A stretch of 64,000 nucleotides of DNA from Desmodesmus armatus (lineage: Eukaryota; Chlorophyta; Chlorophyceae; Sphaeropleales; Scenedesmaceae): NCBI GenBank assembly GCA_007449985.2, contig VIIQ02000842.1, positions 62,001 through 126,000 of the forward strand, in the 5' to 3' direction. The stretch's first letter is position 1. Each line of letters starts with the position of its first letter. This document shows, in pieces, positions 33,862 through 46,200 of this stretch. Under the pieces are notes generated by a model, which did not search any database, was not told the DNA's origin, and was given only the letters and a program-made list of their open reading frames with translations. A program made the position numbers and the translations under genes.

Positions 33862-36573
33862 ATGGGTCGTCTCACAGGCTGGCAGGCTTTCATCACGAGG
33901 TATGCCAACTTCGTATGAACGCTGCTGCAATCATTCATCCTGCCTGGCTGCCAGTCACTGTCCATGTCTGTTGTGTGTCACTCAGGTGGACAATGTTTGC
34001 TGATGCGGTCTCCCACGTGACCTCCCAGACCTCTCAAGCATCTGCAGCACTTTCAAAGCACGAGGTGCGGCTTATGGTTCAGGTATTGGGTGATGTACAG
34101 CAGCGTCGGTCTGCTACTGCTGCATCTGATGCACTGTTTTGCTGTGCAGGCAGCCAAGCTGGACGTGGTGCTGAAGAAAGCAGTGCGGGCACGCCAAATC
34201 CTGCAGCAGGTATTGCAGCAGATAAGCGGCTGCAGGTTTCGTGACATATGTAGCTTCTGTCTGGGCCACCAAAGACGTCTTTGGTGCACAGCCGCTGACA
34301 GCCCGGCCACCTCATGTTCGTTGCTTGTGCTGAACCGTCAGCAACAGCACGACCCAACTAAAGGTCTTACAAATCCGTCCGTGGCTTCACTCTGCAGTTG
34401 CAAGAGTTCAGCAACAAGCAGCAGCAGCTGGAGCTGCAGTACAGGCCCGTGGTGCAGCGGCTGCCTGCCCTGCTGGAGCAGTTGCGGCCTGAGGAGCTGT
34501 CACAAGCTGCTGAATTTGCAGCACTGGAGGGCATGCGGGAACCTCTGTTGCAGGTGGGATTGCTTTCTTGGCAACAGCACCGCCTGCACCTGTTTCCTGT
34601 CGATGCCCCTGTCAAGCGCAGTCGACATCACATCTGCTGACAACAACTGCTGCTGCGACAGACTCTGACACGCCTTGTGGTGGGCAGAACAGGAGCTAAT
34701 CAGCCAGCCAGGCCTGATAGTGGCCACACCCTGCCGAAATGGCCACACCTTGTGTGTTTTTGGTATCTTATCTGCAGGCATAGCTGCTGTGTAGCGCAAA
34801 CACCCCACCCCAAGAGCACACTATGCTGCCGGCTTGCAAGCACAGTATGCCCCCACATGCCCCCAACTCCGTCCACTTCACACCTTGCAGGTTTCTGGCA
34901 GCACCCCAGCCGCTCGTACCAGCACAGCAGCGCAGGCGACAGACCCCTTCGGCATCCGCATAGCATTCAGGCCAGGGCACCCGCTGTCGCTGCTGACCTG
35001 GGGTCAGTACCTGGCCATAGTTAGCCGCATGAGCAAGACGGTGGAGCAGCAGCTGCAACATGGAAACCTGCAGACCCTGGCAGCTTTCAACAATGACCGC
35101 AGGCAGCTGGTAAGAGAGTGTGTGTATTTTGGATCGCTTAGGGCCCCAAGGGGCCCCCAGCACCCTTGCTAGTCACGGCGGTGCCCGTCACATCATGTGA
35201 GCTAGTGACTTCGCCAAGTGTACAGCTGCCACAATTGAATAAGATCACCTGGTGTTTGGGGAGTAGTTTACAGGCTGTCGCGTTGCTTGTAAGCTGTCGC
35301 CAGGTCTTGCTTGCTTGAGCGTGCTGTAGTAGCTGTGGGGCCGCACGATGGTGTTGCTCCTGCTGATGTCGCTGATGCAATGGAACATGAATGCGCCCCA
35401 ACGTGCCTCTGCCATGATGTGCCGTGCTGTGCTGTGCTGCTGAGAGCAGGTGCAGGAGCTGCAGGCGCTACGGCAGCAGCTGGAGCCAGAGGTTGACATC
35501 CCGCAGCTACAGCCTCTGCGTGATGAGGTGGAGAGGCTGGACGAGCTGCTGCACTCACTCAGCACACTGCAGGTGTGTAACACAGTTGGACTGATAGGGC
35601 GTTATAGGCCGAAGAGCGTCACACATCTGATGCAATCAAAGCAGGGGTGGGAAGCAGCATGAAGCATGAAGCATGTGTGTGGCCCCGGGGGGGGGGGGGG
35701 AGGGAGGCTCAGACAATGCCAGTGGTGGCCTGGACAGCTAGTGGGGTGAGGTGGCGGGGTGCTCCACCAGCTGAGGGGTGGCGCCCTACGGAAAGGTGAA
35801 CTAGGTCTACAGTAGGGTGATGAAGCGAAACACACCACCAGCTAAGGAGTGGCGCCCCAATCTCAAACAATTGTGCAAACCATTCACGAGACACTGCTTC
35901 ACTCGCTTCTCAACCCAGAGCGCAGTCTATGCCAACTCACCTTCTCAACTTCACCCTGTTGCGTCCTGTTGCTGTGTGTCTCCCGCCTTGCTTGTCCGCC
36001 AGACTGCGCATCTTTCAATGCTGCGCAAGGATATGTCGCTGCTGGACCTGGAGCTGCTGGAGCTCAAACTCAAACTCAAAATGGGTGACAGCTACAGCGG
36101 CTCACCCGTGCAGGTGTGTGGTGTGGGTGACTCTCAAGCTGGCTGAAAACAAACCTTATTTCCAAGTGTTTGTGTTTGGTGGGGCCTTTAGACTCATCAC
36201 GTGTGAGATGGGCGGCATGTGTCGCACAGCACGGCATTCGCTGCAAACAAAGTAGCCAGTTATGGGTGTGCTTCTTGGCAGGATGGTGTGCACTTCACAC
36301 CCAACTCTGCCTGCTGTTGCTGCGTTTTGTCTATGTTGTGCACAGGCGGCCGTGTCTCGCCTGAAACAGCTCCATGCAAAGGTGCAGGAAGGCAGCTGGA
36401 TGCCTGCATCAGCATGGACGCAGCTGGGAGAGGACCTGAAGACGTTGGTGGGGCAGGCAGCTCAGCAGCGCAAGCTGCAGCAGATGCTGGATGTCAACAT
36501 CCAGCGGCACCAGCAGGCAGTGTTTAGGAAGCTGGGCCAGCTGCAGTCGCGGGCCGGCAGTGTAACTGCGTAA
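33862..36573 (+). CDS. coiled-coil protein of unknown function
   Basis: Eight exons, 33862-33899, 33986-34082, 34150-34209, 34398-34553, 34891-35109, 35450-35572, 36003-36113 and 36346-36573 (TAA), close to 343 residues. The first exon (MGRLTGWQAFITR) has an ATG and a GTATGC donor and joins in frame with TMFADAV; an internal ATG at 33993 is the alternative start. Most of the protein is predicted helix with heptad-like Leu/Gln/Glu patterns (LQEFSNKQQQLELQ; VQELQALRQQLEPEVD; DEVERLDELLHSLSTLQ; LLDLELLELKLKLKM). A less helical stretch with DPFGIRIAFRPGHPLSLLTW lies near residue 130. I do not recognise the family; a cytoskeletal or tethering subunit is possible. The stop TAA overlaps a GTAAGC that could be a donor, so further 3' exons are not excluded. 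Confidence 0.75.
35687..35700. repeat. poly-G tract (14)
   Basis: A run of 14 G lies in intron 6 of the coiled-coil gene. Confidence 0.9.
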
Positions 36574-37303
36574 GCTGTCCTGCTAGCCTAGCAATGTGGC
36601 TAGCCTAGCAATGCAAGTAGGGGGGCATTGAGGGGCCGGGTGCGGGTCAGCATGCTAATCCGGCACACCTGCTGAACAAGGCAGGTTGCCTGCTGTTCTC
36701 ATCACAGCCCCTTGAATACTGCTGCCTGGTCTCTCTTTGAGGGGTGCTGCCACACACCAAAGCGTTCCAAGGTGGCCACCCCCACTGGTGGGCGCTGGTA
36801 CTCCAACACACTGCAGGGGCCCCACTTGGACCCAACACAGTCCCAGCAAAGGTTAAATGTTCCAGCTTCCACACTCCACCCCCCCCCCCCCCCCCCCACT
36901 GGAGGCCTCTGGCACTTGCCCCCTCCCCACCCCTCCTCACCACTAAAACCCTGGAACCCTCAAAATAGGTGCACGTCACCAAGGTCAATATTGGGCTTGG
37001 CTGGAGGGCTACTAATGGGTGTGTGGCAGGCAGTTCAGCAGTGCCTTTTGCATTGCAACCGACGCATACCATCACAACCGTTCCAGTCTCGTGTTGTGTG
37101 ACGTTGCCCCGGCTGAGCTGAGCTCTCAAACCATCATTTCTCCAAAGAAACGCAGCAGCATCGCTCTTTGCCAAGCTGCGTACAGCTGCACAACGAGGCC
37201 TCGTCAGCAGCAGGGAATAGGCTGCAGCACAGCTTAGGGAAGCAGCTGCAGCTCAAACAGCCTGTGGCAGTCAGCTGGAGCAGGGACAGTCCGTGGTGCT
37301 CCC
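36574..37303. other. intergenic region with a 19-C tract
   Basis: Between two plus-strand genes. It holds a near-duplicate of about 15 bp (gctagcctagcaatg, at about 36582 and 36599) and a run of 19 C at 36879-36897. The promoter of the next gene is expected near 37100-37300. Confidence 0.5.
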
Positions 37304-38913
37304 ATGATGTTGTCACATCCAGCTTGTGTGCCACACACACAATCTGTCCGGCTGTCCAGGGCCCACAGCAGGCTGGCTCCTTGTGCGATCAGCAGAGATG
37401 CATCAGCAGCTGCAGAAACGATTCTTCCCAGGTGGAAGGGGCCAGCAGTGGACTGGAGCAGGTACCACCTACAAATCCTCTTTGTAGACCACTCAGACCA
37501 GCTGAGGGCGAAGCTCACAGCTGCCTACTTTGAGCAGGCAAGTGCGCAATGATGTCAGGTGGTTGTGAGAAGGGATCATCGTGCTCTCTAGTGTGTGCAG
37601 ACAGTCTTCCACGAATTCTGTTTGAAAGTACTGTTCAGGAGAAACTGGATGGAATAAGTACCTCGCGTTGTGGTGCAAGCCTCACTGGCGGTCTGTGCAT
37701 TGTGCAAGCCCTTGCTGTACACCTGCACAACAGTACACCCATAATGCAGGAGCTGTTGAGCAGCTCCCTCCCTCTGCACTCAACTCCATGCTCTACTTTC
37801 CCTGCTGATTGCAGGTGGCCGAGTGGAATGGCTACTCCCGCTGCCTGCTGCCCAACACAGCTGGCGTGCAAGTGGTCAGCACTCGCAGCCGCTGGGACTG
37901 GTCCCTGCAGGCCGGCCTCATGGCCAGGGCACACATGCTGGGCCTGCCTCCCAAAGTGTTTGCACGGCAGCCTGAAGTGAGTGCGCAGGGAGCTTGCCCC
38001 TTGACTCGACTAGTGCAGTGTTGCCCAGTTCATGTGAGTTGCTGCAGTGACCTGCAAATGAAGAAGTGCGCAGCACTTGGACCACATTGGGGCTGGAGGT
38101 GTTACTCTTCAGCATACCTTCAGAGCGCCGGTTGACAGTGCCTGCCCGGGCTGGCTGGCCCCAACCAGCAGCACAACTCTGTGATTGCAGCAGCATTGTT
38201 ACTGTGAAAGCAAGCACAAGAGAACTGGCAGAAGTTTCAAGGTCTTGCTTGTCTGTCTTTGAACCACTTGGACAGGCTTTTGAGCTGCGGGACCTGGATG
38301 TGTTTGATGTCGTGGTGGCAGTAGACACTGCCACCAGGGATGAGATGCTCAGCCGCGTGGACAAGGCATACCTGTCATACTACGAGTGAGTGGGGTGCGG
38401 TGAAAGGGGATAGACTGCTGTTGCCGCTGGTCGACCTTTCTCCTGCCTGCCAGACCATATTGTGCTACCTGCACATTGTGTTTGCATGTTGGATCCAACA
38501 TCATGTGTGGGTGTTGTTCCTGCTACTCCTGCATGGGGTCTCTAGGAATACCTTCAGTCAGTATGCTTGCATCAGCAAAATTCCGAGTTGAACTGTCTGC
38601 TTCCTTGTTGTGCAGGGAGAAGGTCCGTGTGCTGTCAGAGTATGGCCAGCAGCAGCCGCTGTCAGACAGGGAGGTGTTCACCATGGGCGGCCTAGCTTTG
38701 ATGCCACGGCGCATGTCGATGAAGCTGCAGCAGGACCTGCAGGATCTGCGGCAGGTGCTGGATATGCCGCGACCAAGCATGACAGATGCTTCAGAGGAGG
38801 CAGCGGAGTGCTGGGACACCTGCATCAGGAGTGCCATGCTGGGGTCTGCAGGACTGGTTCGATACCTGATAGACAGCTACCCAGATGATCTGCCAGAGTA
38901 TGATCCCCTGTGA
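37304..38913 (+). CDS. low-molecular-weight phosphotyrosine phosphatase-like protein without catalytic Cys
   Basis: Four exons, 37304-37537, 37815-37976, 38276-38385 and 38616-38913 (TGA), close to 267 residues. Intron 1 starts GCAAGT, a GC-AG intron; using it gives the only in-phase join. The N-terminus (residues 1-40) is Ser/Arg/Ala rich and may be an organelle transit peptide. ILFVDHSDQLRAKLTAAYF (58 onward) aligns with the LMW-PTP P-loop ILFVCxxNxxRSxMAE: the arginine is kept (R68) but the nucleophilic cysteine is D62 and the asparagine is D65. VQVVSTRSRWDW corresponds to the next strand, and DLDVFDVVVAVDTATRDEML to the strand-loop that reads DxFDxIxxMD in active enzymes. A C-terminal helical extension of about 95 residues ends in DDLPEYDPL. 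The fold is inferred; catalysis is unlikely, so a binding or scaffold role is more probable. Confidence 0.75.
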
Positions 38914-40207
38914 CATGGGCGGTGCTGATGAAAGGGTGCATGGACCAGCGGTGCTGCTGTGTTCGTGCGGTATGTGCAGCACCATACAGTTGATGACCTA
39001 GTGGCGGTGCTTCCAGTGTGGCTTGTCGCCTTGTCAGCCTTGGTGACTGGTCTTGACGTGCGTAGTCTCTTGTGCGGGGCGCGGTGGTGCAGGGCAGAGC
39101 AATTGCTGCCTGGAGGTTGGTGAGCAGTTGGTATGCGGAAGGAAGGATGAGTAAGCGCAAGTTTTGATTGTGGCGCAATGAGTTTTGCAGAGCTGAGCGC
39201 GAGCCGCCTTGGGACTGGCAGGCAGGGGGAGGACGTGTATGCATAAAGCATCAAGTGCATACGGCAGCAGCTCGAGGGTGTCATCTCAACACACCCTGAC
39301 ATTTTGAGCACTGTGGGCGTGACACATCATCTTACCCCACACTTTGGGCACAATTTGAGGCCAGTGCTGACAACATTTGCACTGTGCACTTCCATAGTTG
39401 CTTGAGGGCTTCTTGTTGACCAGCTGCAAGAGTGCTGGAGTTGCAGCCATCTCTGTTGCATCGTGGACAGGCTTGATTGATTGGTGCTTGTCACCAGGCT
39501 TGCCCGTGCATGTATCACCATGCTGCATGCTGTGCACGTAGCTTGCACAACGCAGTGACACATGCATTGCTTCTTTCTCCAGCTGCAACCTTGCATCATG
39601 CAACCCGTGCTGTCTGGGGCTGTGTGCATGTATCTTGCTTGTACCATGTTTTACTTGAATGTATCAGGCCAGACGCCGATCCTCTGGCTTTCTGTTGCCT
39701 CGCAAGGTGTGTCCTGCGGCAGACTGCAGGTGGCTTGTTTGTGTACACTACTTGCTTGTATCAGTATGTCTCTTGCTTCCAAGGTGGTTGTTATGTTAGA
39801 CCAGTTGGTGTCATTTGTTGTCCGGTCTGCAGAAGTTGCATGGCGCGGTTCCATTGCAGCGATAGAATCGCTGCTGCTTGTCTCTCAGCTTGTCGTCCAT
39901 TCATGCCTGGGCTGCATCACGCAGTGCTGTACCTATTTGTCTGAGGTTCAAGGGTGGCAAGTGGTTATGCTCGGTTGTGCTCAACTGTTACTCAAAAGCA
40001 GGGTTTGCTTTTGACTCGGTAGCACAGAGGTGGGTATGTAACATCCTACCCAACCTTTCAAGGCTGAAGCAGGTGGTATATGTATCAACTGTACATTGCC
40101 ACTCTGGATGGCAGATAGACACAAACATTGCTGGTTGGCCACGCCACCAACTGACAGAAGCTGTTCACAAGGCAACTGATGCCGCAGGTCCACATGTCAG
40201 CAGACTG
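38914..40207. other. convergent intergenic region, nothing recognised
   Basis: Separates the phosphatase-like gene from the 3' end of the calcium channel gene. Open frames on both strands are short and lack domain character; 3'UTRs of both genes are expected here. Confidence 0.5.
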
Positions 40208-43200
40208 CTAACTTGCTGGCTGTTGCTTTGGCGATGCAGCCCCGTCTGACGACACAACACGGCTGCCCACTCGGCTGCCCACTTGCTGCAGCCATTCCAA
40301 GGTTGACCGCCGCTTGCGTTGCTGCCCCATTGGTGATGCGGCCCCTGCACTGCTGTCGCGGCCCTCCTTTAGGGCATGTCTTTTCAAAAAGCCCCTGACA
40401 GCTGCCTGCACATACAGCGCTGCGTAGAAGTGGGACACGCCATACTTGGGGAGATCCGACGCACCCTGCGATGGCAGGCGCGGGTACAGCTGCTGCCTGA
40501 TCTTCTCTTCCTCTTCATCTGGAACGTCAGTACCAGCAATGCGCCCAGCCAGCGCATGCATCGTTTCCAGGAAGTGGATCTGCAGCAACAGCAAACAATA
40601 GTTGCGAACAACGGCAAGTTTGGACCCATCGCTTGGGACACCGTGACAGCGGCACTTCAGCACAGCATGCGGGCCTGTTGGATAGAGTCATATGGCATTT
40701 GGGCACCTAGGGGGTATGTCCAAACATAAGCTTATCTCAATCCAATCTGGGCAAGTTAGTTGCACTGTTGCACTGCGGTCACCAGTATGCAAACTTCGAA
40801 AGGGCAGTAAGTGTGGCATGTGCTCGACATGGTGTAGTCTGCTCCCACATGCATGCTGCTGCCCGCTCCCACTCAGCAACACTCACCTTGCCGTTCCTGA
40901 TTGGGATGTCAACATGCATGATGATGGCCTGGACCTTGGCCCTGGCCCCCTCCTCACCCTTCACACCCATCGGCGGCAGCAGCTCTTGGATGAGAGTGGT
41001 CAGCTGGATGGCGTTGATGTAGTGAGTGGCCTGGGGGTCAAGGTCAGACCAAGCCTGCACAGCAAAAGCACCAACAGATCACAACCTTCAACAAACTATG
41101 ATGGCATCAAGCCCATGCTGCACTGTGGCAGACACCAGTTGATGATGCACACACATGTGAGCAAACATGGCTGCTAGAAAGCACAACAAGGCTGCCCAAA
41201 GTCTCACGCGCCCTTATGCCTGTTTCAACTGCCACAAAAGCACACATCTTGCACAAGCCAACAACTGGCAGGTGGCTGCATATTGGTCCCACGCGAGCAC
41301 CTGTGCAAAGTGGTCCACGCTGGCCTTGCTGATTGCCAAGTCCTCGCCCTGGCAGCTGCTGGCAAAGTTGTCGATGATGACACCAATAACAAAGTTGACA
41401 AGCACCAGGCCGCACAGCAGCACAAAGCTACAGAAGTAGATTGCAGCCACGGCAGGGCTGGGGCTGCAGCGGTTGACCACGGCTTCGCCTGGTATTTGTG
41501 CGAGGAGGGCGTCCCCAGGGTTCAGCCAGGATCCGGCGCTGATGCTGCTGTTGCTGCTGCCGGCCGGCAGGACAACGTCCTGTGCATCAATTCAGGCAGT
41601 TGCATTTTTGCTTTGGCCAGCTGTGTTTGGCGAGGATCCATGCCGTAGGCCGTAATGTGGTGGTATGGCACAGCAGTGAAATGCACATACATGAGGCATG
41701 CCGCAGCTTCTTAAGACATTGGGTTGGCTGTGTCTGGCTGTCGATTGACTACAATTCTCAAAAGTACTGCAGCATATCCACTCACTCGCACCACCTCCAT
41801 GCACATGCTGTCCAACATGCAGTCCTGCATGAGCCCATCCCAGGCCTCCCCTGCACACAGCAAAAGAGCACAGTCAACAGTTGGCCAATAAAGTAATTGT
41901 GAAGTGATTGTCCCCGTTTTCGAAGTATAGGCATAAGAGAGGAGCACACATCACATCAGGGCAAATTCAGTACCAAACGTTGGAGTCACAACGCCTATGG
42001 GGCCTGCAGCTGCCAACGCCACATGCCTTGGCCAGAGAAATGGCAGCCAAACGTACCGGTGATCATCCTGAACAGCGTCAGAAGAGCCATGCCCACGTGC
42101 TGGAAGTTGGCATGCCTTGTGAGGTACTCCCCATGCTTGATGGCCCCCCACAGGTTCATGCCGATGACAGCGTAGATGAAGAAGAACAGGCCCAGCACAC
42201 TGACAATGTTGCCCAGGGCTGCATGTGCAACATCATAGCTGTGTGTTAGGGGATATGCTTGTGTCACCTTGGCGATGCATACTCATACGTTTGATGGTGT
42301 CAGCTCAATGATACACATCCAGAGTCAACAACTGTGTGACAGAAGGTGCTTGACAGAGCTGACCATATGACGCGTTTGTTTGATGTACATAAAGAGGCAT
42401 GCAGAGCGAAGGACGTGCATCTGCAAATGGCATGTTGCTCTCAGAATTGGAGTGCCACTGCATCTGGCCAGTGTATGCGGCACAACAGGGCAGTCCTTAC
42501 CTGGCAGAGACATGACAAGCGTGCGCAGCAGGACTTTCAGGCCCTCAGCCTTAGGCACCAGCCTGAAGATGCGCACCACGCGCAGCACTCTCAGCAGAGG
42601 CAGGAACTGCAGGTTTTCAGGGGTCCCAAAGTCTATGCCGGCCCCGACAATGGACACCGCCACTACCACGATGTCAAACCTGCACCATGCATCCTGCATG
42701 AACCAACAGCAGTGTGATTCAGGCAAATCACCGGAAGGCAGCATCCTGGGAGCAGTGAGCGATACCTGACAGGACACCGTGGTGGTGGATCGGAAAAAAC
42801 TCAAGGCTGTGCCAACCCAACGAATCAAACACGTCACTTGCGCTCCAATTGTGCACACATAAGGCAGCTTGTTAGGCCTGACGACTGATGGTCAATTTGA
42901 TTATGTACTGGCAGTGCCCAGGCTCTGCTCACCCTGAGCACCGGCTTGAACCCCAGGGCGACAAACTTCAACAGGATCTCCAAAGTGAAGAACGCGGTGA
43001 AGCCCAGGTTGGCCCACGTCATGAAGTCCTGCCACATATTGTTCATGTCTGCATGTGTCATGGCCATAACAATGCAGTTTGCAACAATGGCGGCCATTGC
43101 AGCCACATCGAAGGGCTGTGACATGACCAGGCGGAACACGGCAGCACGCCAGGCCTGGCGAGGCGGCTGGTGCTTGACCTGCAACACACCAAAGCCGGCA

Positions 43201-46200
43201 AGAACGCTCAAGGTCTCGCACGCATATTGATGAAGGAAGCAGAATGCACGTAGCCAGTGGACGGTTGCAAACAGCAAAGCAGCGAGATCTTTTCCAACCA
43301 ACATGGGGCTGAGACTCGTTCACATGATGAAGCTGAAGGTGCTTGGCACTTGCACGGGATAAGCCACCCGCACCGTGAGGTTTATGTCGGCCATCATCCG
43401 CTCGATCTTGAGCCACCCCTCCTGCTGTGGAGTCAGCAGCGCATTCCTCCCCTGTTGCTGGTGCATCTCGGAAAACTGCAGCACAGCACAAGCAGCTGCC
43501 GTTCAGGTGTCTGGACCGGTCCAAGAGAGCTGGGCTGGCAAGCACACACACCATGGGCGGATTGGTTCAGACGGGACTGATGACCGCAGTACCACTTGTG
43601 CAATCACTCCACTGAAACTTCCACGCACCTTTTCAATGGTAACAGAGACGAAAAGCTGCAGCACAAAGTAGCCTGCATCAAGAAACACACAGCATACTTG
43701 TGCATTGAGGCTGGTGACGGCTTGATGTCGATGCCATGCTGGGCCGCCGTACACACTCTGATGTGGGTCGAAGACTTGTTGACTGCGCACCTTGCGCCCA
43801 ACTACTGTACTACATGCCGCGCTGTTTCTCAGAGGCGCAATCACTCAGCAGCCTGCTGCAGCAGCCCTCACCTCCAAATATGATGAATGCTATGAAGAAC
43901 AGTGCCAGGATAGGGTTATGTCCAGGCCGTGGCTGCTGGTCAACGCCCACAGCTGCAATCGCCCCATACATGGTGTTCACCCACAGTTCGGTGGTGCTGA
44001 TCTGCCACAGGGTGAAGGTTGCCATGGCAACATTGTCGTAGTTGGTTAAGGGCTTTGACCACCTGCAGTAAAACAGCAACCACCACTCAACCAAGTCTTC
44101 TAGTAGGAGCTCTTGCTGGCATGGGTTCCAAGCGTTCGGCACCACACTGGCTTTCCACACATAGGGGGCAGCAGATTCCGCATGACAACACATATGCCTT
44201 GTGTGCCTGAGGCTTCATATTGTTGCCCATGACCTCGGACTACTACTTACGATCTCTGTGGTGTGTATGGGGGGATGGTCACGTTGATGCTCTGGTGGTA
44301 GGCTGAGGTGGTGACCTCAAGGCTGGTGTTGACACACCAGTCCCGTGTTATGTACTGGCCAGGAGGCAGGACGTAGTCCGCATCATACAGCTGTCCAGAC
44401 GCGTCCCGGCAGTCATACAAAGCACCCTGCAGTGCGTGGGCATCACCGAATGAGGGCAGTGTGTGCAGCAAAGTGGGTTCAGCACTGCTTTTGATCACAG
44501 CCTTGCAGCCCTTGCCGCCGTGTGTCGCAAACACAAGCCTTACTCCAATGGCGCATGCAGATGGAAAACAAGATGCTGTAAGCCAGGAATGCCAAATCCA
44601 AACTGCCGGCGCTAGGAGTGACTCACCCCCAACAGATCCACAGCCATGATCGCAAAGATCAGGTAGAACAGCAGGCACACCAGCATCACGTTGCCCAGCG
44701 CAGGCAGGCTGGCAAACAGGCTGTTCACCACCACCTTCATGCCCTCCAGCCGGCTGGCCACACGCAGCGGCCGCAGCGCCCGCAGCGTCCTTAGCGCCTT
44801 GAGGCTGCTCAGGGAGGCCTGGCCCTGGAGCCCTGACAGGGTCGTGCCCATTACCACCATGCCTGCAGCACACACGTCCTTGACCTCGTCAATAGCTCCG
44901 GGTAACTGTCAGGACGCATGCATCCAAGACATTGCTGACTTTGCAGTGTGGTTGTGACGGTTTGACACCGCCTCATGCAGTATGAGTCACACTCGGCAGC
45001 ATCACAACAGGGCGGGCGGACTGCGCACAGGATTATCCGTGGCTCCGGCAAGCTCCTGTACCGCAGGTCAGGAGGAGCATGCACAAGGAGTGCACGTTGC
45101 TGGACTTGATACACAACGTGAATTTTGAAGCCTGTGCATGGGCAGCTGCGATCGCTTGCTGTGAGCGTGCAACCCAACACTCACCGACAATGACAATGGC
45201 AAAGTCCAGCACATTCCAGGGGTTGCGGAGGTAGCTTCCGGGCCCGTTAAACAGCAGGCCATGCACCAAGATCTTCAACACCGCTTCCGCCAGGAAGAGC
45301 ACAGCGAAGACGCAGTCAAGCACCTCAAGGGCTTGCTTGAGCTGCCCCTTGGGGTCCAGGGTTGGCATGTCCAGCGCCAGCGTGATGCTGCTGGCAAAGA
45401 TAAGGAGGAGGATGACATTCTCAAAGTATGGATGACTCAGTAGCTTGCTGAGTGGCAGCCGCAGCCAGTTGGTTGGGCCAAAGAGGCAGCAAGATTTGCC
45501 TGTGAGAGGCGGCCGCTGCCTGGGTGGGAGGCCAGGCACGTGCTGCAGGTCGCCTGAGTCGGGGCCATGATCCGTGAAAAATGACTCATCCGCCTGCAGC
45601 AGCGGTTGGGACACACTGTTGTTGAGTGCCGACACAGGTACATTGAACTTATCTCTGACAGCAGCTCCACATGTGGGTGTACACCCAGCAAACACCCACC
45701 CTTCAACATGAGCCTGCAGCATGCGCCATCCCTGCCTGGTACCAGCTTGCTCAAACCAGAACACAGGCAACACTGTGCTGAAGTCAGGCACACCCTCCTG
45801 GTGCTCACCTTCACAAGCGATTCCAGGGCTGCCTGCTGCACAGACGGTTGCACTGCTTCACGGATGCCTTGCGGCTCTGGTGCACGTGGTAAGCTGTCAG
45901 ACTCCAGCTGCTGCAGCTCTTGATGCAACAGCTGGCCCTGCTGCTGCTGCCTCCCTGCTGCTGCTGCTGCATCACACTGTCCTGCCATGCTAGACAGCCT
46001 GTGGCCGCTGACGCTCCCCAGACTGCGGTGCACGCCCTGTACTGCCGCCGCTGCCGTTGCTGTGGCCAGCAGGTCTGGATTGCTGCTGGTCCCCCACACA
46101 GATGCAGACGTGAAGCTCTTGCAGGACTGAGCCAACAGGCCCCCTGTAGTTGACTGCGTTTTCCCGAACGCGAAGCTTGCTTCTCTGCTACCTGCCAGCG

